64,000 nucleotides of DNA from Gnetum montanum. Lineage: Eukaryota; Streptophyta; Gnetopsida; Gnetales; Gnetaceae. The position numbers were made by a program, and so were the translations under genes. The DNA lies in the NCBI GenBank assembly GCA_015680685.1, contig MNCI01017725.1, forward strand, positions 32,933 to 96,932, read 5' to 3'. Under the pieces are notes generated by a model that was not told the origin of the DNA, did not search any database, and saw only the letters and a program-made list of their open reading frames with translations. Of this stretch, positions 13,310 to 25,831 are shown piece after piece (within the stretch, counting starts at the first letter, position 1; each line of letters begins with the position of its first letter).

Positions 13310-13327
13310 TCCCTAGCAATGGTGCCA
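13310..13327 (-). other. Primer-binding site of element A, tRNA-Asp-like
   Basis: Minus-strand TGGCACCATTGCTAGGGA directly follows the 5' LTR. From memory the plant tRNA-Asp(GTC) 3' end would pair with TGGCGCCGTTGCCGGGGA. The four differences are all G/A or C/T transitions. Element B has TGGCACCGTTACCAAGGA at the same place. Confidence 0.7.
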
Positions 13328-13328
13328 A

Positions 13329-14232
13329 TTATGAGTAGCGAGGTACCCCTACGCCCAACCATACGAATCATGAGTGTTCACGCACGACTCGGTCGAATTT
13401 CACAGAGTGTAAGCACTTGCATACACCGAACTCTAGCCAGCAAAACCTTAGTTAGAACAGCCATTGTCTTCCCAACCTCACTTGTGGTGTTCTAAAGTGA
13501 TGGTTAAGTGAGATTGAGGCAAATGATTTTTATTGGTTTTCTTTTTATCTTTTAAAGTCTAATTCTTTAATTGTAGGGAATGAAAAGTTGTGTAATTTAT
13601 AATTATTCTACTCTATTGCTTAACTCTCCTTAGCATAAGCAACCGATCCCATCTTCCATGCACATCCTGAGGACCACTGTTGGGTTACCAGATGTTAAGT
13701 GTCACTGGGTTACCAAGTGTTTGATATATGTTCGAGATGGTCGTGCCTATGGTTCTCATAAAATATGAAAGGACAATAACAGTAAAGTGATAACAATAAA
13801 AGCTTCTGAAATTATTAAAGCGTTGAAATATTAAACTATTAAAATGCTTAAGTGATTAAATTGCTTAAGTGATTAAATTCAAATGCTACAAGGAATGCTC
13901 AAAAAGCTTGTCTTTATTGCCAATCACACCAATGGGCTTAGGTACATTAACGCTCAAATAAAGAGCCTTAGCCCTTTCTCACACCTACTGTGGGCACTTG
14001 GAAAATATTCTAACTCTTACAGGAATAAACTGTAAGAGTTTAGTAACAACTACTCCAAAAGATGCCATAAATGTTGCGGGTGCGTGCATATTTATAGCAA
14101 GAGACAGACTCTGCATTAACAGGGTCACATTAATGCATGGACGGATACATCGACGAGGTCATGTCACCATGGCTGCATCAACGGAGCTCCATTAACATGG
14201 CCCAGTCGACGTATCGACTAAACACTTCATGA
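13329..14232 (-). repeat. 5' LTR of element A
   Basis: Pairs with 1851-2745. The terminal dinucleotides have decayed: the inner end reads TTATGAG instead of TGATGAG and the outer end CATGA instead of CATCA. The U3 carries GTCGAC/GTCGATG units. A 14-base direct duplication ('gcttaagtgattaaat' twice near 13846-13878) is private to this copy. Confidence 0.9.
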
Positions 14233-14237
14233 ACAGT

Positions 14238-16200
14238 TCACACCTTAGGTTAAGTAAATGCCTAAAAATACAAGTCATCTATCATTTTTATGGTATTATT
14301 TGGTCATAGTTGTAGTTAAACAATTAGAGTTTATTTTCATGCCCTACAAAATATTTAGTGATTACTCTCAACATGGAATTAAGCTTATTATCTAGGATCT
14401 TATTTAAATAGTTTATACTTAGATACAATTCATGAACAACAATAAGATTAAGATGGATTTTCTTCTATTATAGCATTCTGACTTAGCGTAGATTTACTTT
14501 CATTTGTCATTTATTTTCCATGAAAAGTAGGTTAATATTTACATTTGTATTGCGTGTTAAATCATTGGTAGAATGAACATGATCTGGCTTTGAGTATTAA
14601 CATGTATTGGCTTTATAATATCTATGATAATAGCACTTGGTTTGCCTAGTAGCGATATCTTAGTGGTCAAAGCACATATCTAGGACATAAATGTGAGTTA
14701 GAGATAGACAATTATCGCTATAGACTAGACTAGGATTTATATTTCTTGTTTAATTATTAGAATAATTAATTTATTTCTATTATTTTAATTAGTTTAATTA
14801 TAGGCCACACAACATTAATGATCATATATTTCACATCCGTGGATTACAACACAATATAGCATAATGCTCATAGATTGTTTAGTTGGATGTTGGGCAGACT
14901 TGTTGATCATCACAAAGATTCTAGAATAAATTGATTGTGATAGATGTTTCATTCAATATCTTAAAAATCTAAGACTATTTTGATATTCTAATATAAAATA
15001 TTGCCAACGATCATATATTTCACATCCATGGATTACAATTGTAGATTGTTTGGTTAGATATTGGGCATACTTGTCGATCATCACAAAGACTCCAGAGAAT
15101 AAACTGATTATGATGGCTGTCTCATTCAATATCCTAGAAATCTAAGACTATTTTGATAATCTAATATACAATATTGCTTCATGTTTGTAATTTATGGTCC
15201 GCTTAGAAGTACCAACGACAATACATGCTATAACTTTCTTAAAGATAATTTACTTTTTCTAATAGCTCCAAAATGTCGTATTAGGCCAAAAGCTTAACAT
15301 AATCTTGGATTTGACAACATTCTCTAGAGCTTTCAAGTTCTTTGAATAACACGGACTGTTCATAGCGTGTAGCAAACCAAAGAAGCGATCTTCAAAGGAA
15401 TATCTTAACAGATCTAGGATCTCTTGGAATGCCAAACCCTGCATTCTTTTCTCCACCACAATCACCAAAACACATGATGAAAGAGATGGTACATGCTTAT
15501 TTCAAATGATACAGGTAAGGAATAAAGTATGCAACTTGAAAGGACGGAGATTGATGAAAGCTGCTTGCTTTACAAGTTACTAAGGCCTATGGGGAACACA
15601 AGCAGGGTAGCTAGCTATTGCATGCACCCTATCAACCTATGTAGAAGAGAAGAAAACATGGCATGTGTGGAATATTTGCAATGCTCAACCCTTTTCTTAG
15701 GTCTGAATCCATTGTTTGCGTGAAATGCAGGCCACTCGGAACAAAAAACAAAGGACAAAAGTGTCACGTTATTGTGACCCATGTACACAAGTCTGTTTCC
15801 ATTTGTGACAAAAGCCAAAAGAAGAAAAGAGGAAAACAGCAGACAGAGGTGGGCAGAGTTAGTTTAAGTGGTTTAAGCGGCGACATCAGTTGTAGGGTTA
15901 GTGAAAGGCTGAAAAGGCATGGAATAATGAGTTGCAACAACAAAGACAGACCAAACATGAAATAGTGAAAATTTTGCATGATCTTACATGAAATTTGTGT
16001 GAGGACATGTCAGATCACAAAGAGAAAGTCATGGCCAGATTGATGCTCTCAACACAGTAGGGCAGAGCAGGGCAAGGCAAGGCAAGTATGTACTTTGAGA
16101 GGGGTCCCTGGACATGGGACAGCCAAGATACATGTATATGTCATCCATCTTCGGAATTGCTTTTGTCTGATCACTGTCAAATCTGTTATATATCCACCTG
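14238..16200. other. Host non-coding DNA with a 189-bp tandem duplication
   Basis: No gene recognised. Copy 1 (about 14820-15006) and copy 2 (about 15009-15177) both run from 'gatcatatatttcacatcc-tggattacaa' to 'ctaatata-aatattgc'. Copy 2 lacks about 20 bases after 'ggattacaa'. The stretch 15500-16200 has only short frames and is probably the upstream region of the MIR166 gene. A 'gcaaggcaaggcaag' simple repeat lies at 16073-16087. Confidence 0.55.
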
Positions 16201-16318
16201 CTTTCCCTTTATAAAGTTGCAGATCTCACAGGAATTCCTACTTTCCAACTTGGTGTGTTCACACACAGACCCATCCACCGTTGCAGCAGAATTTTTCCCT
16301 TGTTTCCTTTTCTGTGTT

Positions 16319-16327
16319 CTATATAGC
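16319..16327 (+). promoter_or_regulatory. Candidate TATA box of MIR166
   Basis: CTATATAGC lies about 170 bases upstream of the hairpin, a usual distance for a plant primary miRNA transcript starting near 16350. Other AT-rich candidates are tataaag near 16210 and tatatatcc near 16188, so the choice is tentative. Confidence 0.4.
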
Positions 16328-16489
16328 ACCTAGAACTCGGTGGCATGTAAGCCTGCCCGCAAAAAAATTGGGTTTTGCTCAGGAAGCTAGGTACGACTGT
16401 TAGCTGTTTTTGGCACAGAATTCATGGTGTACTGGTTCTGGGTGCCAAAGGGATTATTAATGCCATTATTGGCTTCTCTGCAGACTTCT

Positions 16490-16680
16490 CCAAGAACATG
16501 GTTGGAGGGGATGGAGCCTGCTTCGATGAAACCATATGAAGATACATCATGGAAGGTTAGTTGCAGAGCTGCTGTATATTATCTACGTTGGCTCTGCTGT
16601 GCTCTTCTTTTTTCTCTGTTTGCATTTTTGTGGGTTTATGGTATCGGACCAGGCTTCATTCCCTTCAACAATGCTGTTTG
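16490..16680 (+). ncRNA. MIR166: MIR166 precursor hairpin
   Basis: The 3' arm holds TCGGACCAGGCTTCATTCCC (16644-16663, then T), which is the conserved plant miR166. The 5' arm from 16506 to 16526 pairs with all 21 bases, with one C-C mismatch and three G-U pairs. Pairing continues outward (16497-16505 with 16665-16673) with one further mismatch. The star strand should be about 16508-16528 (gggatggagcctgcttcgatg without its last base). The loop of about 110 bases contains an inner stem GCAGAGC (16563-16569) with GCTCTGC (16590-16596). In plants miR166 guides cleavage of class III HD-ZIP transcription factor mRNAs, which set leaf polarity, meristem and vascular patterning. A short open frame overlaps the hairpin but has no protein signature. 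Confidence 0.95.
16644..16664 (+). ncRNA. miR166: Mature miR166
   Basis: Twenty-one bases beginning TCGGACCAGG and ending in ATTCCCT, the form with a 3'-terminal U. It lies on the 3' arm, as is standard for this family. Confidence 0.95.
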
Positions 16681-16799
16681 AATTGTTGGATTTGTTCACT
16701 TCTCTGCAAAAGATATGCTACTTCACATTGGTGGGTTGAAACTTGGAAGAACTCTGAGCTTATACACCTTATCTTAGTTTGTAATAGCTGATGAGAAGA

Positions 16800-19700
16800 T
16801 GATAAAACAAAACACAGAGATTTTCTTATACATGGAAGCTTTGTTGAGAATTTACAGAAGAAGCCATTGCTGATAGATTCTTGCTTGGCTTTTCAATCAA
16901 TGCAGGAATATAATAAGCGGTGGATGATTGCTTTCCGTGTAGGCAAGGAAAAGTGAAGTAGTGCAGAGAATGGCTGGGATAGGATTGGATTGCTGGATTC
17001 TCAAGTCCACATTGTTATGCAATCTTTTTGACTGATTAAAGGTGGTTTGGTTTGGATGTGCATGCCTGAATTGATTAATCATCCTTTCCATGTCTCCGCT
17101 TTAACCAAATCCAATCATGCTTTTGACTGAAAAAGAATATATACTTTGAAAGTTTTACTGCTCTACTTGAGTTGTTCATGCATGTAGGATATATACAACT
17201 TTTCAGTCCAGGCCGGTTGGCAATTCTGCTCAGTAGTGCTCACTCATGCATGTTTTATTCTTCATTCTTAAGTTTCATGTGGCCTTTCTAATGATTTGCG
17301 GTACTCAAGACTTTGCTGTGAAATGCTGCAAACCCATTAGCTCTGGTTCTGAATTAGGGTCCTACGTTTGATTAACAAGCCCCGTGAGCCGAAGTTTTCA
17401 GAATATAAACATGGACCGGCCAACAATATTCTTCAAGGAATCCAGGTTAGGTCTCTAACTTCATCATTATGCTTTTAGACATTTAGGTGCCTGGTGATGA
17501 ATATGCTTGTTATAATACATGAGTATAATTGATTATAGACGTGAAGGGCTATTTTACAGTAATATAAGGTCTTCTCTGAGACTTTATTTTTAAGGTATTT
17601 TTTTAATACTTACCCTACAAATCTTAACTTTTAAGCCATAACTTTTAAGCCATAGTTCAGGGAAGTATATTTTCATTTTATTCTTTGCAATCTCATATAT
17701 CATTTCATGAACTTTCTCAATTGAATTATGCTTCTCATATATCATTTCATGAACTTTCTCAATTGAATTATGCTTCATTGACTTCTGCCGGGATTGCGTC
17801 GCAAAAATGGTGGGCATTTTAAAAGTTAACATTAATTTCTTTTCTTCTTTCTTTATTTTTAAATTTGTAAAACATTATATTCTAAAAATTTCAAATTTAT
17901 AGCTATCTACATTACCTCAATTATTAATTTTAAAATTATTCTTTAGAAATCAATTACAAATAACAATACAATGTTTGCTATAATGTTATAGTTTTACATC
18001 TATTTCATCATCATTATCAATTCTTAGTCTCCTTTTCATTCTTCGTGTGGTCTTCTTTTCATATGAAAAGCTAAAGCATCCATTTGATATGTTTATAACA
18101 AATTGAATGTATTTAATTGCATCCATTGACACCTTCAATCTATTGCACTACATCAATTTTAAAGTTTCTTTAATAGAATTTGTTCATAATTTAGCAATCC
18201 TCAATGAAATTGAACTGTGACTTGGGGTTGTTATGTCAAGACATTTGCCATGAGACTAACACCTCATTATTATAATGTCATTTGTACTTCTTTTAATGTA
18301 TCATGTGACTATATTTCTTAGGGTGCCCCTAGAGTCAAATGATTTCAAGTTCTAACACCATCCTTTATTGGTATTATCACAAGCCATATGCTTAATTTGA
18401 GCAAGTATTAAAGCCAAAACCTAATGATTGTATATGCACCTAGGGTACACAACCAACATGATGTTTCACAATGCTTTCATTAAACATATTGAATTGTTAG
18501 ATCAAGATACCTATCTGAATCAAACCTATGCTTGTAGCTGCATAGTCTAAGCAAGCAAGCAATGCCTCACTAACTAGAGTTTGGTAACAATTATAAACTT
18601 AAGGTATTAGCTTCTTCTTTTGTCATGATGTTAAATTTAAAACTTTTTTGCCAAGCTTAACTTTTTTTGTTATGAATCTTATTTTCTGCTTTTTTTTCAT
18701 AGGTAAAATTTTTCTCTTTATGTAAAGGTGAACTGGTGTTCCAATAGATAAGGTATGTCATTTATTGGTTAAATACATATGGCTTGCATCCTTAAGTTGA
18801 ATCTCAATAGCCTCCATCCTAAGATGTACATAAAAGAATCATCACCTAGAGCCATAGTTCTTATCCTTCCAAGCAAGGTCTCGAGAGGTTTGTTAGATGA
18901 GCAAAAGCCTAACCTCTTTGAGTGGCTATGCCCAAGCTCAAACCCAAGTCTATGACTTGAGATACAAGCACCTTAGCATATGCAAAAATTGTTGAAACTA
19001 AATTGGTTCAATAGATCTATAGGATATAAATATAATTAAAATAATATTTTTTATATACCTATATGCATTATGACTTAAGTATTTGACCTTACTTCTCCAT
19101 TAGTTGAAGTTTTCCGTCCTTGAAATAGATAATGTGATAAGAATCCTCATATGCCCTAAATTATAGGAATTATTTCATATTTATAGTATTAAGAGAATAG
19201 TTAGGAATAGGGATTAGATTTGAAGTCAATTGATAGTACCTCATAAATCTAGTTATTTATTACTCCTTTGTCATTTTCAAATCAAATTTTTATATTAGAT
19301 TGTCAAATCAAATTTTTATATTAGATTCTTATAATAAAAATGAGCTATGATTAGTATATAGGCTACATTGATAATTCATGGATTTGATTTCAAGCACTAA
19401 GTTGAAATATGTGTTAAGGGGTGCAGTAAAAATATACTTTCATGCTATTGTGTAAAGTAGATAGTTAAGTATAGAAAATCATCATTAAAGCTTTTGTTCA
19501 AGCTTTAGCACATGCTTTTAATTAACTTGCAATTTAGACTTTTTGATAAAAACTAGATGGCAAGTTCTTGGCTTATTTGTGTAGTTTTGTAGTTGCATTA
19601 TAGTTTCTTACAAATAGAACACCTTGAAATTGATTGAATTTTGAGTTGTTTAGTAAAACGATATATCATTTATTCTTGAATTGATAAATTAATAAAATTT

Positions 19701-22130
19701 TATAGTAGTATTTGTTGGATGAATAGTGAACATATTACTTTCAATGCTATACCAACTAAGTTATAACTTTAAAATAAAAATAAAGAAATAAATCTTTATT
19801 TTTTAGTTAAGATTTCTTTATTTCTTTTTGACCAAAAACCCTTTATCCTCTAGTTTTTAATGTATAAGACATGCAACTTGGTTGACTTCTTTGAACACAA
19901 ATAAGTGTGAATTGTTATTACGCAAGGATAAAATTTGAAACACTTAATGCCTTTCAGAAGGCATTTTTCCTACAATATAAATTCAAATTTAAAATACTTT
20001 TTAAATAAAATACTATTTTAAAAAACATCCTAAATCATCTTATCATCATGTTGCTCTTCAAAATATATAAGTATTTTTTATATATGTTTGTTTGCCTCTT
20101 AATTTTAAAATATTATATATATATATATACTTTGCATATAAATTTCTATCCTTGCTCCTATTGACTTAGACAATATATATCATGAGCAGCTTATGAAACT
20201 AATGGTTGTCTATGGTAAATGATGATTTCATGATCAATTTATGTTGGGCATGACTACGCAAGGCTGAAAACTCATGTGACTTGAACAGGTTATCCTTTGA
20301 CCTTGCAAAATGCTGGTATGTGACTTAACTTGGGTATCCATTTTTCGGTTTCATAATTAATACATGGATCCATGATCTATGGAAATCTGTTGATGAGTTG
20401 GGATTTAGTACTAAAGTAATATCACATGTCATCTTAAGAGATGTTGCAAAATTATTAGAGGTAACGGAATCTAGGTATCCATACTACAGTTTTGTAATTA
20501 ATACATGGATTTATGATCAATGGAAACTTGGTAATGAGTTAGGAATGAGTTCTCAATAAACAAAGAATTTTATGACAAATCATTAAATAATGTAAGTAAA
20601 TCCCTCAACATTGCACAGTGTTTCTTGATAGCTTCCTCTATGTATTAATTTCTTTTCTTGTGCCATGATAGTTATTTTGCTCCTATACTTACTTCAATTT
20701 CCACTATCTTCCTTTTGGAAAATAATTTTGCAAATTGCATTTTTTTAAGAGATAGAAGATGCCATAATTTGTACATGGACCCATGATCAATGGAAACTAG
20801 GTGATGAGTTTGGAACTAGTATTTTCCATAACTAAATCAACATTGTGTGGATCTTCGTCCTACGATACCATAATTAATACATAGACCCAATAAACAAAAT
20901 TTTGTGTAGGTAACCCCTCAATATTGTATACTGGTTGTGGGTGACCACCTCTATGTATTAATTACTTTTCTTGTGTTGTGATAGCTATTTTGCTCCCATA
21001 CTTATTTCAATTCCCACTTTCTTTGAAAAATAATACTTGATTTCATTATCTATATCTCTGCTTAGAACATGCTTCCATGCTAGCATGCAAGTCCTAGAAC
21101 TAGGGTTTAAAGTAGTATTTCTAGGGTGTAGGGTCCTAGCACTAGGGTTTGATTTTTTAGCATAATTACTACCTTAAAAAAAGTAAAAATTTTATAATAA
21201 AATGACATTTAGGGCACTAAAAAGGCTAAAGATTTTTAGGTAAAATAGCATTCAGGGCATTAGCTAATGCTTATTGTGCATCATGTCCTTGGCCTTGCCT
21301 TTCATGTTGCTACCAACATGTATCAAGTATATGGTTAAAATTTAGTTTGACACCTCTCTCCCTTTTCTTTATTAATGGCTTTCAAATTTCATTTGAAACA
21401 TCTCTTCCTTTTCCTTGTTAATGCCTTTCAGATGCTCCTTTTGTTTGGTAATGGCTTTCAAATTTGGGGCAACATTATTCACTAGCAACTTTAACTAAAA
21501 TCAACTAAATCATATGGTTCGTTTTGCTACCAATTATTAGTTCCCTAGTGTCAAAATGTTATCTCGGTTGTTACCTTTTCACAATGTTTTTTTAGTGTTA
21601 AGACATCTAGACTAAATGTTCACTTCAAAGATAATGGTCAAAACCAAATACTAATCTCTAAATCCTTGTATCAATGGGAATCAATGAAATCTTCCAAAAT
21701 TTTGATAAAAAAATCAACTTAATGTATACAATAACAAAAACAATAAAAAAGCTTTTACCTTGAACCAAGCACTGAACTAATTTAAAATTGAGATTTCTTT
21801 ACTTGCAAATTCGAGTGGTTTAAAATTGACATTTCTTTACTTGCAACTTTGATGTTTAAAACTAAGATTTATTCGCTTACAACTTTGGATTTAAAACTGA
21901 GATTTCTTTGCTTGCAACTTTGACTAAAATCATTATTTCAATTACAACAAAGACGGCTCGCTAACCATTAGTTCCCCGATGTTGCCTCATTGTTACATTT
22001 TCATAAGTTTTAGACTAAATGTTCACTTCAGAGATAATGGTCAAAACCAAATACTACTCCCTAAATCAATGTGGTAAGAATTAATTAAATCTACCGTTAT
22101 TTCAATAAAAAAATCAACTTAAACAATGTA
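16800..22130. other. AT-rich host intergenic DNA with local duplications
   Basis: No gene found in 5.3 kb. Clear local duplications: 'aacttttaagccat' twice (17623-17655); a 43-base unit 'tctcatatatcatttcatga...' twice (17691-17776); 'caaatcaaatttttatatta' twice (19285-19330); a motif with 'taatacatgga' and 'atgatc-atggaaa' near 20355, 20500 and 20770, with linked 'cctctatgtattaatt' copies near 20635 and 20950; and four 35-40-base units containing 'agatttctt-cttgcaa-tt' (about 21777-21925). The region 21483-21745 recurs at 21918-22150. It looks like old non-coding DNA that grew by slippage and small tandem duplications. Confidence 0.6.
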
Positions 22131-22134
22131 TACG

Positions 22135-24294
22135 TTAACAATAAGAATAAAAATGTTTTTTATGGAGTACTGGATTAAACCAATCACTTGAAAGGCTTGA
22201 AATCGCGTCCTCAACCTCAATTCCAGAAAAATCCATTTCACACCCTCGAGAAGGTGAGAAAACGGTACCCAAATATGACAAGAGTAAACTGTAGAGCAAA
22301 CGAAGATATCTTTTATGTTGGTTTAAAAGCATCTGCATATGGGTCCAAACGATAAAGGGTTTAACCGGATAGTATATATCATAATGGAACATTTTTGGGA
22401 GGATGCCATAAAGTTGATTTCCTTGCTCTCTCTGCTTCCCAACGATGCCATTTACCAAAACGTAGTTGTACACAAATAACTGGAATCAGGAGCTTTTAAT
22501 GCTTCTACTTCTGCATTCCAATATTTCTACCATCCCATTCCATGGTCTGTTTACATCCTCCATCACATCGTCATACAGCACAAAGAACTTTTATCAAATG
22601 AATTCCTGTTCTCTGACCAAGTGGTTTTCCAGTTTCTCTTTTCATGAAAAACAGTCGGAAACTTGCAAGAGATTTAATGCTGACTGTTGCTGACGAAAGA
22701 AACTGCGTCTACATTGCAGATGGCCAGCAACAAAAAATTCTCTAAGTTACTTTAATTTTGCTGTGTGCCTTCCTCTGTCGTTATTTGTGTTGGGCACATT
22801 TTCTTCGTATTTGTGACTTTTTTCAGGTTCAAGATAAACATACACAATAATCACTAATTAAATTAATAAAAAAATCATATCCATTAGCGGCACCTTAGAT
22901 AGCAGCAGCGAAGGCAGAAGGAAATTTTAAAAAGTGGTTTTTAAAAAAACACAAGAAAAAACAGTTCCTATTACCCTGTTGGGATCTAGGATGAATTTAT
23001 GAGCAAATGCAAGTAATACCATTGCAATCATTGATTGCAACTTTGCCTGTCATTTATTTGAATTAAAAACCATTAATTAAATTATTAAAAGAATCAGATA
23101 CATTAGCGGCACTAAAATGGCAGCAGTGAGAGAAGAAGGAAATTCAAAGCACTGGGTAAAAACAAACACAAAAGCAAAACAGTTCGTATTACAGAGATGG
23201 GATCAAAGAAAATGATCAATTACACAAGAATATTATCGACCTGTTTACTGGTCACATAACAACTTAATTACTGGTTGAAAATTACATTGTGAGCTTTAAC
23301 TGCCAATTTTTTAGACAAAAAATAACTGAAAAATCAAGATTCCAGAATCCCATCAGCTTGGTAACTACCATTTCTCCAAAAGGAAGCTACATTCAACAGT
23401 AACATTAAGCAAAAATCTGTAGAGCTAAATAATCACCTATGATATGAAATACATCTGATCAATGTATCATAAACAGAGAGCCGGTCAGTAAAATCGAAAA
23501 ACAAACCCTAATACATTGCAGGCTTTGAGCCTCTTCAAACAAAAAATACAGAAAGAAAAGAAGGAAATTATACCAAATCTAGTAAAGCCATCTGATCATA
23601 TATATACAACTGACTCAGGCTAAATATGCAAAGTGATACTCTTGTTACCTAACTCACATGGAAAACACAAACAGCTAAAGTTATAAAGTGAAATCTCAAC
23701 TCCAGATCATCTTGGTGCCTTTATCTCATCTATGATGGGCTGACAATTAAGCTAGGCGTAGAATTGGCAAAAGATTTACTAATTGCTTCTTATAAATGAC
23801 TTAGGCCACTTCTTAGAGACCACTGGACTGCAACAAATGTAGATGTCATTACATGAAATTTTTCGACCTCACTTCCTATTTTAGATTATGCACTTCATAA
23901 TTACTCGAAGAACAGTGCACCCTTTGCACCGTAACAGATGTGTGAATCGCTAAAAGTTAACGCAAAACACCAAAAAGAATAATTATCACAACTGCCACGC
24001 TAAAGAAAAATATGAATGCTCAACGGACGAGCGTGGATTAATATAACCCCATAATATCTCAATTGAACAATTTTTCCCATTCAGTACACAAAAATGACAA
24101 ACGCAATATGATCTAGTACCAAAAAAACAGCGTTTCTAACTTAAATGCAATTCCCGCATTAGACAAAACTTCAAACATTTTATCAAAGCTAACATTTCAT
24201 CAAAGGTTCTTGTCCCACAAGATCAACAAAAATCAAAAGGAAAAACTCTCCTCGATATCACATAAACCCTAAAATCCAAAGACAATACGTCTTC
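22135..24294. other. Downstream flank of RPL35A, no recognised gene
   Basis: A 112-codon minus-strand frame (22473-22135) has no motif I recognise and no coding-like context. About 22852-22985 and 23070-23205 are diverged copies of one another ('attagcggcac', 'gcagcag', 'aaaacagttc'). The stretch next to RPL35A should contain its 3' UTR and polyadenylation signals on the minus strand. I could not single out one. Confidence 0.5.
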
Positions 24295-24633
24295 TTAAAT
24301 TCTGCTAGGGTACATGAAAACCCTAACCTTAGATCCCATAGACTTGGGAGGCAAGTTCCTCTTGAACTTGGACCTAACAATGCCAGTGTTACCATGAGAC
24401 TTGGTGACCTTGCCCCAAATGCAGCGGTACTTGGTTCCATCCTTTTTGGTCTTGGCCTTGTAAATGTACGCCAGCTTCTTGCCCAAGTACCATGACACTT
24501 CTTCCTTGGTGTTAACTCCTTCAATCTGTATAAGCGAGGTGTTTGGATACTGATTCGATTTAGATCTCCTGTATCCCAGAATGATGCCACGAACATATAG
24601 TCTGACGCGCTCTCCCTTCCTTTCCTTCACCAT
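24295..24633 (-). CDS. RPL35A: 60S ribosomal protein L35a (eL33)
   Basis: 112 residues, complete, ATG at 24633 and TAA at 24297-24295. It starts [16 protein letters not shown] and continues with [48 protein letters not shown] and ends [12 protein letters not shown], the usual length and end of plant eL33. It is a structural protein of the large cytosolic ribosomal subunit. The coding part has no intron. Upstream, TTATTGTAG ends just before CGAAAATG, and a matching donor TTTCAG/GTGCAA lies at about 25155, so a 5'-UTR intron is likely. A telobox sits near the expected promoter. An intact frame next to decayed repeats suggests selection. A retrocopy cannot be excluded without comparison to paralogues. 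Confidence 0.95.
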   Translation of the reverse strand: MVKERKGERVRLYVRGIILGYRRSKSNQYPNTSLIQIEGVNTKEEVSWYLGKKLAYIYKAKTKKDGTKYRCIWGKVTKSHGNTGIVRSKFKRNLPPKSMGSKVRVFMYPSRI

Positions 24634-24638
24634 TTTCG

Positions 24639-25155
24639 CTACAATAACAACAACGAAATAAACAACGGAATACAAATCCGTACAATAACATGATGCAATA
24701 AACCATCATGAAAACCCCTATCTAGTAAAGTTTCAACGAAGACTGTAAAAATAAATAAATTTCTGAAAGGCCCTGCAAAACGAAATCAGAAGTGTGATGC
24801 CCTTTCAAAAATCACATGAAAGAATTCTCTGTAAAATTTTTTCAACGAAAACATTCAAATCAGATTCAACATATCCAAAATACATCGTAACGCAAAACCA
24901 TTTCTGATAAATGCTTGAAGATATCTCAAAATAAAACAAAATTCAACCTATCACGAAACTTTCAAGAATTCATAAAGATAAACCAAACCTTATAGAAGGT
25001 TTTCCAAGAATTCAAAAAGGAACCAATTCTTCTATAAAACGATTTCAGTTTAAAAGAAAAAAAAAACGAAAACCTAGACTATGAAAAGAATGCGAAAGAA
25101 AAGATTTACTCAAAAGAACGTATCGCTGGAAACACAGGAAACAACTATTTTGCAC
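24639..25155 (-). other. Predicted 5'-UTR intron of RPL35A
   Basis: Donor CAG/GTGCAA at 25155 and acceptor TTGTAG at 24640-24639, 517 bases, AT-rich as plant introns are. The upstream leader exon is GC-rich (about 25156-25230). Leader introns are common in plant ribosomal protein genes. Support is from splice-site fit only. Confidence 0.55.
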
Positions 25156-25242
25156 CTGAAATCTGCCCCTTGACACCCCGCAGAACTGCTCGACCTTTCG
25201 CCGCGGCGGCAGCTCTGCAATAATTGATGCTAACCCCCTTCT

Positions 25243-25251
25243 AAACCCTAA
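25243..25251 (-). promoter_or_regulatory. Telobox in the RPL35A promoter/leader
   Basis: AAACCCTAA (plus strand), next to the GC-rich leader. Teloboxes are a known feature of plant ribosomal protein and translation-factor promoters. Their presence here supports a working promoter rather than a processed copy. Confidence 0.5.
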
Positions 25252-25469
25252 AATGCCAAACCAGCTTTTCTTTAGCAGGGTCCTAGTATTGGACGACGTC
25301 ACATGTATTTGCGTTTGGTGAATTGTTTCGTTCTTTTTATGATTGTACTTTTGCAGTCTAGTTGGAATTTTTCATTCTTTTTAGGATTATATTTGTGTAA
25401 TACGGTTATAATGCGGTATTGAGCTCAAAATTAGTGAAATATAATTACACCCCAAGATTTATGGTTTAT

Positions 25470-25565
25470 AACTTAGTGCTATTGAGTAGAATCGAACTTG
25501 TGACCTAGGATTACCAAGCCAAGACCTATACTACTAGCATTACACCCTTGGGCTAACACCTCATT
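25470..25565 (-). repeat. tRNA-like segment, possible SINE head
   Basis: On the minus strand it reads GGGTGTAATGCTAGTAGTAT, then CTTGGCTTGGTAATCCTAGG, then CACAAGTTCGATTCTACTC. The last part resembles a pol III B box (GTTCGATTC) and the first part a weak A box. This fits a tRNA-derived SINE or tRNA relic. No poly-A tail or target duplication was found, and 'ggctaacacctcatt' beside it recurs near 18255. Confidence 0.35.
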
Positions 25566-25831
25566 GTTGTATAACTACATTGACAGAGTAAGTAGTATTG
25601 CATAACTATACCTTAGAGTTGTGCAACTATATTTACAAGAATATAGCTCAACTAGAATTTTAAATTATATATAACAAAATGTTTGAATTATGTTACCATG
25701 TGATGTACTTTAATTCTTTTTTTTTTCTTATTACTAATCTTATTTTCAAGAATCAACACCTCCCATCCACCATCCACAACTTGAACTTTCAACAAAAATG
25801 TTGATTTTTATTTTTATTTACGCATGAATGG

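Larger units (their letters stand above)
1846..14237 (-). mobile_element. Element A: Athila-like Ty3/gypsy LTR retrotransposon, complete but decayed
   Basis: Order on the minus strand: 5' LTR (13329-14232), tRNA-Asp-like primer-binding site, gag, protease, reverse transcriptase, RNase H, integrase, a non-coding stretch, ORF3, polypurine tract, 3' LTR (1851-2745). The flanks are ATAGT (1846-1850) and ACAGT (14233-14237), a 5-bp target duplication with one change. The integrase-last order, the primer site and an extra ORF after pol fit the Athila-type lineage. All genes carry several in-frame stops, so it cannot act on its own. Confidence 0.9.

Noticed and set aside
16424-16681. An 85-codon frame over the MIR166 hairpin as a protein gene
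   Set aside because: The hairpin pairing fully explains the conservation. The frame has no domain or start context.
22135-22473. A 112-codon minus-strand frame as a gene
   Set aside because: No recognisable motif, splice context or homologous block. The length is possible by chance in AT-rich DNA.
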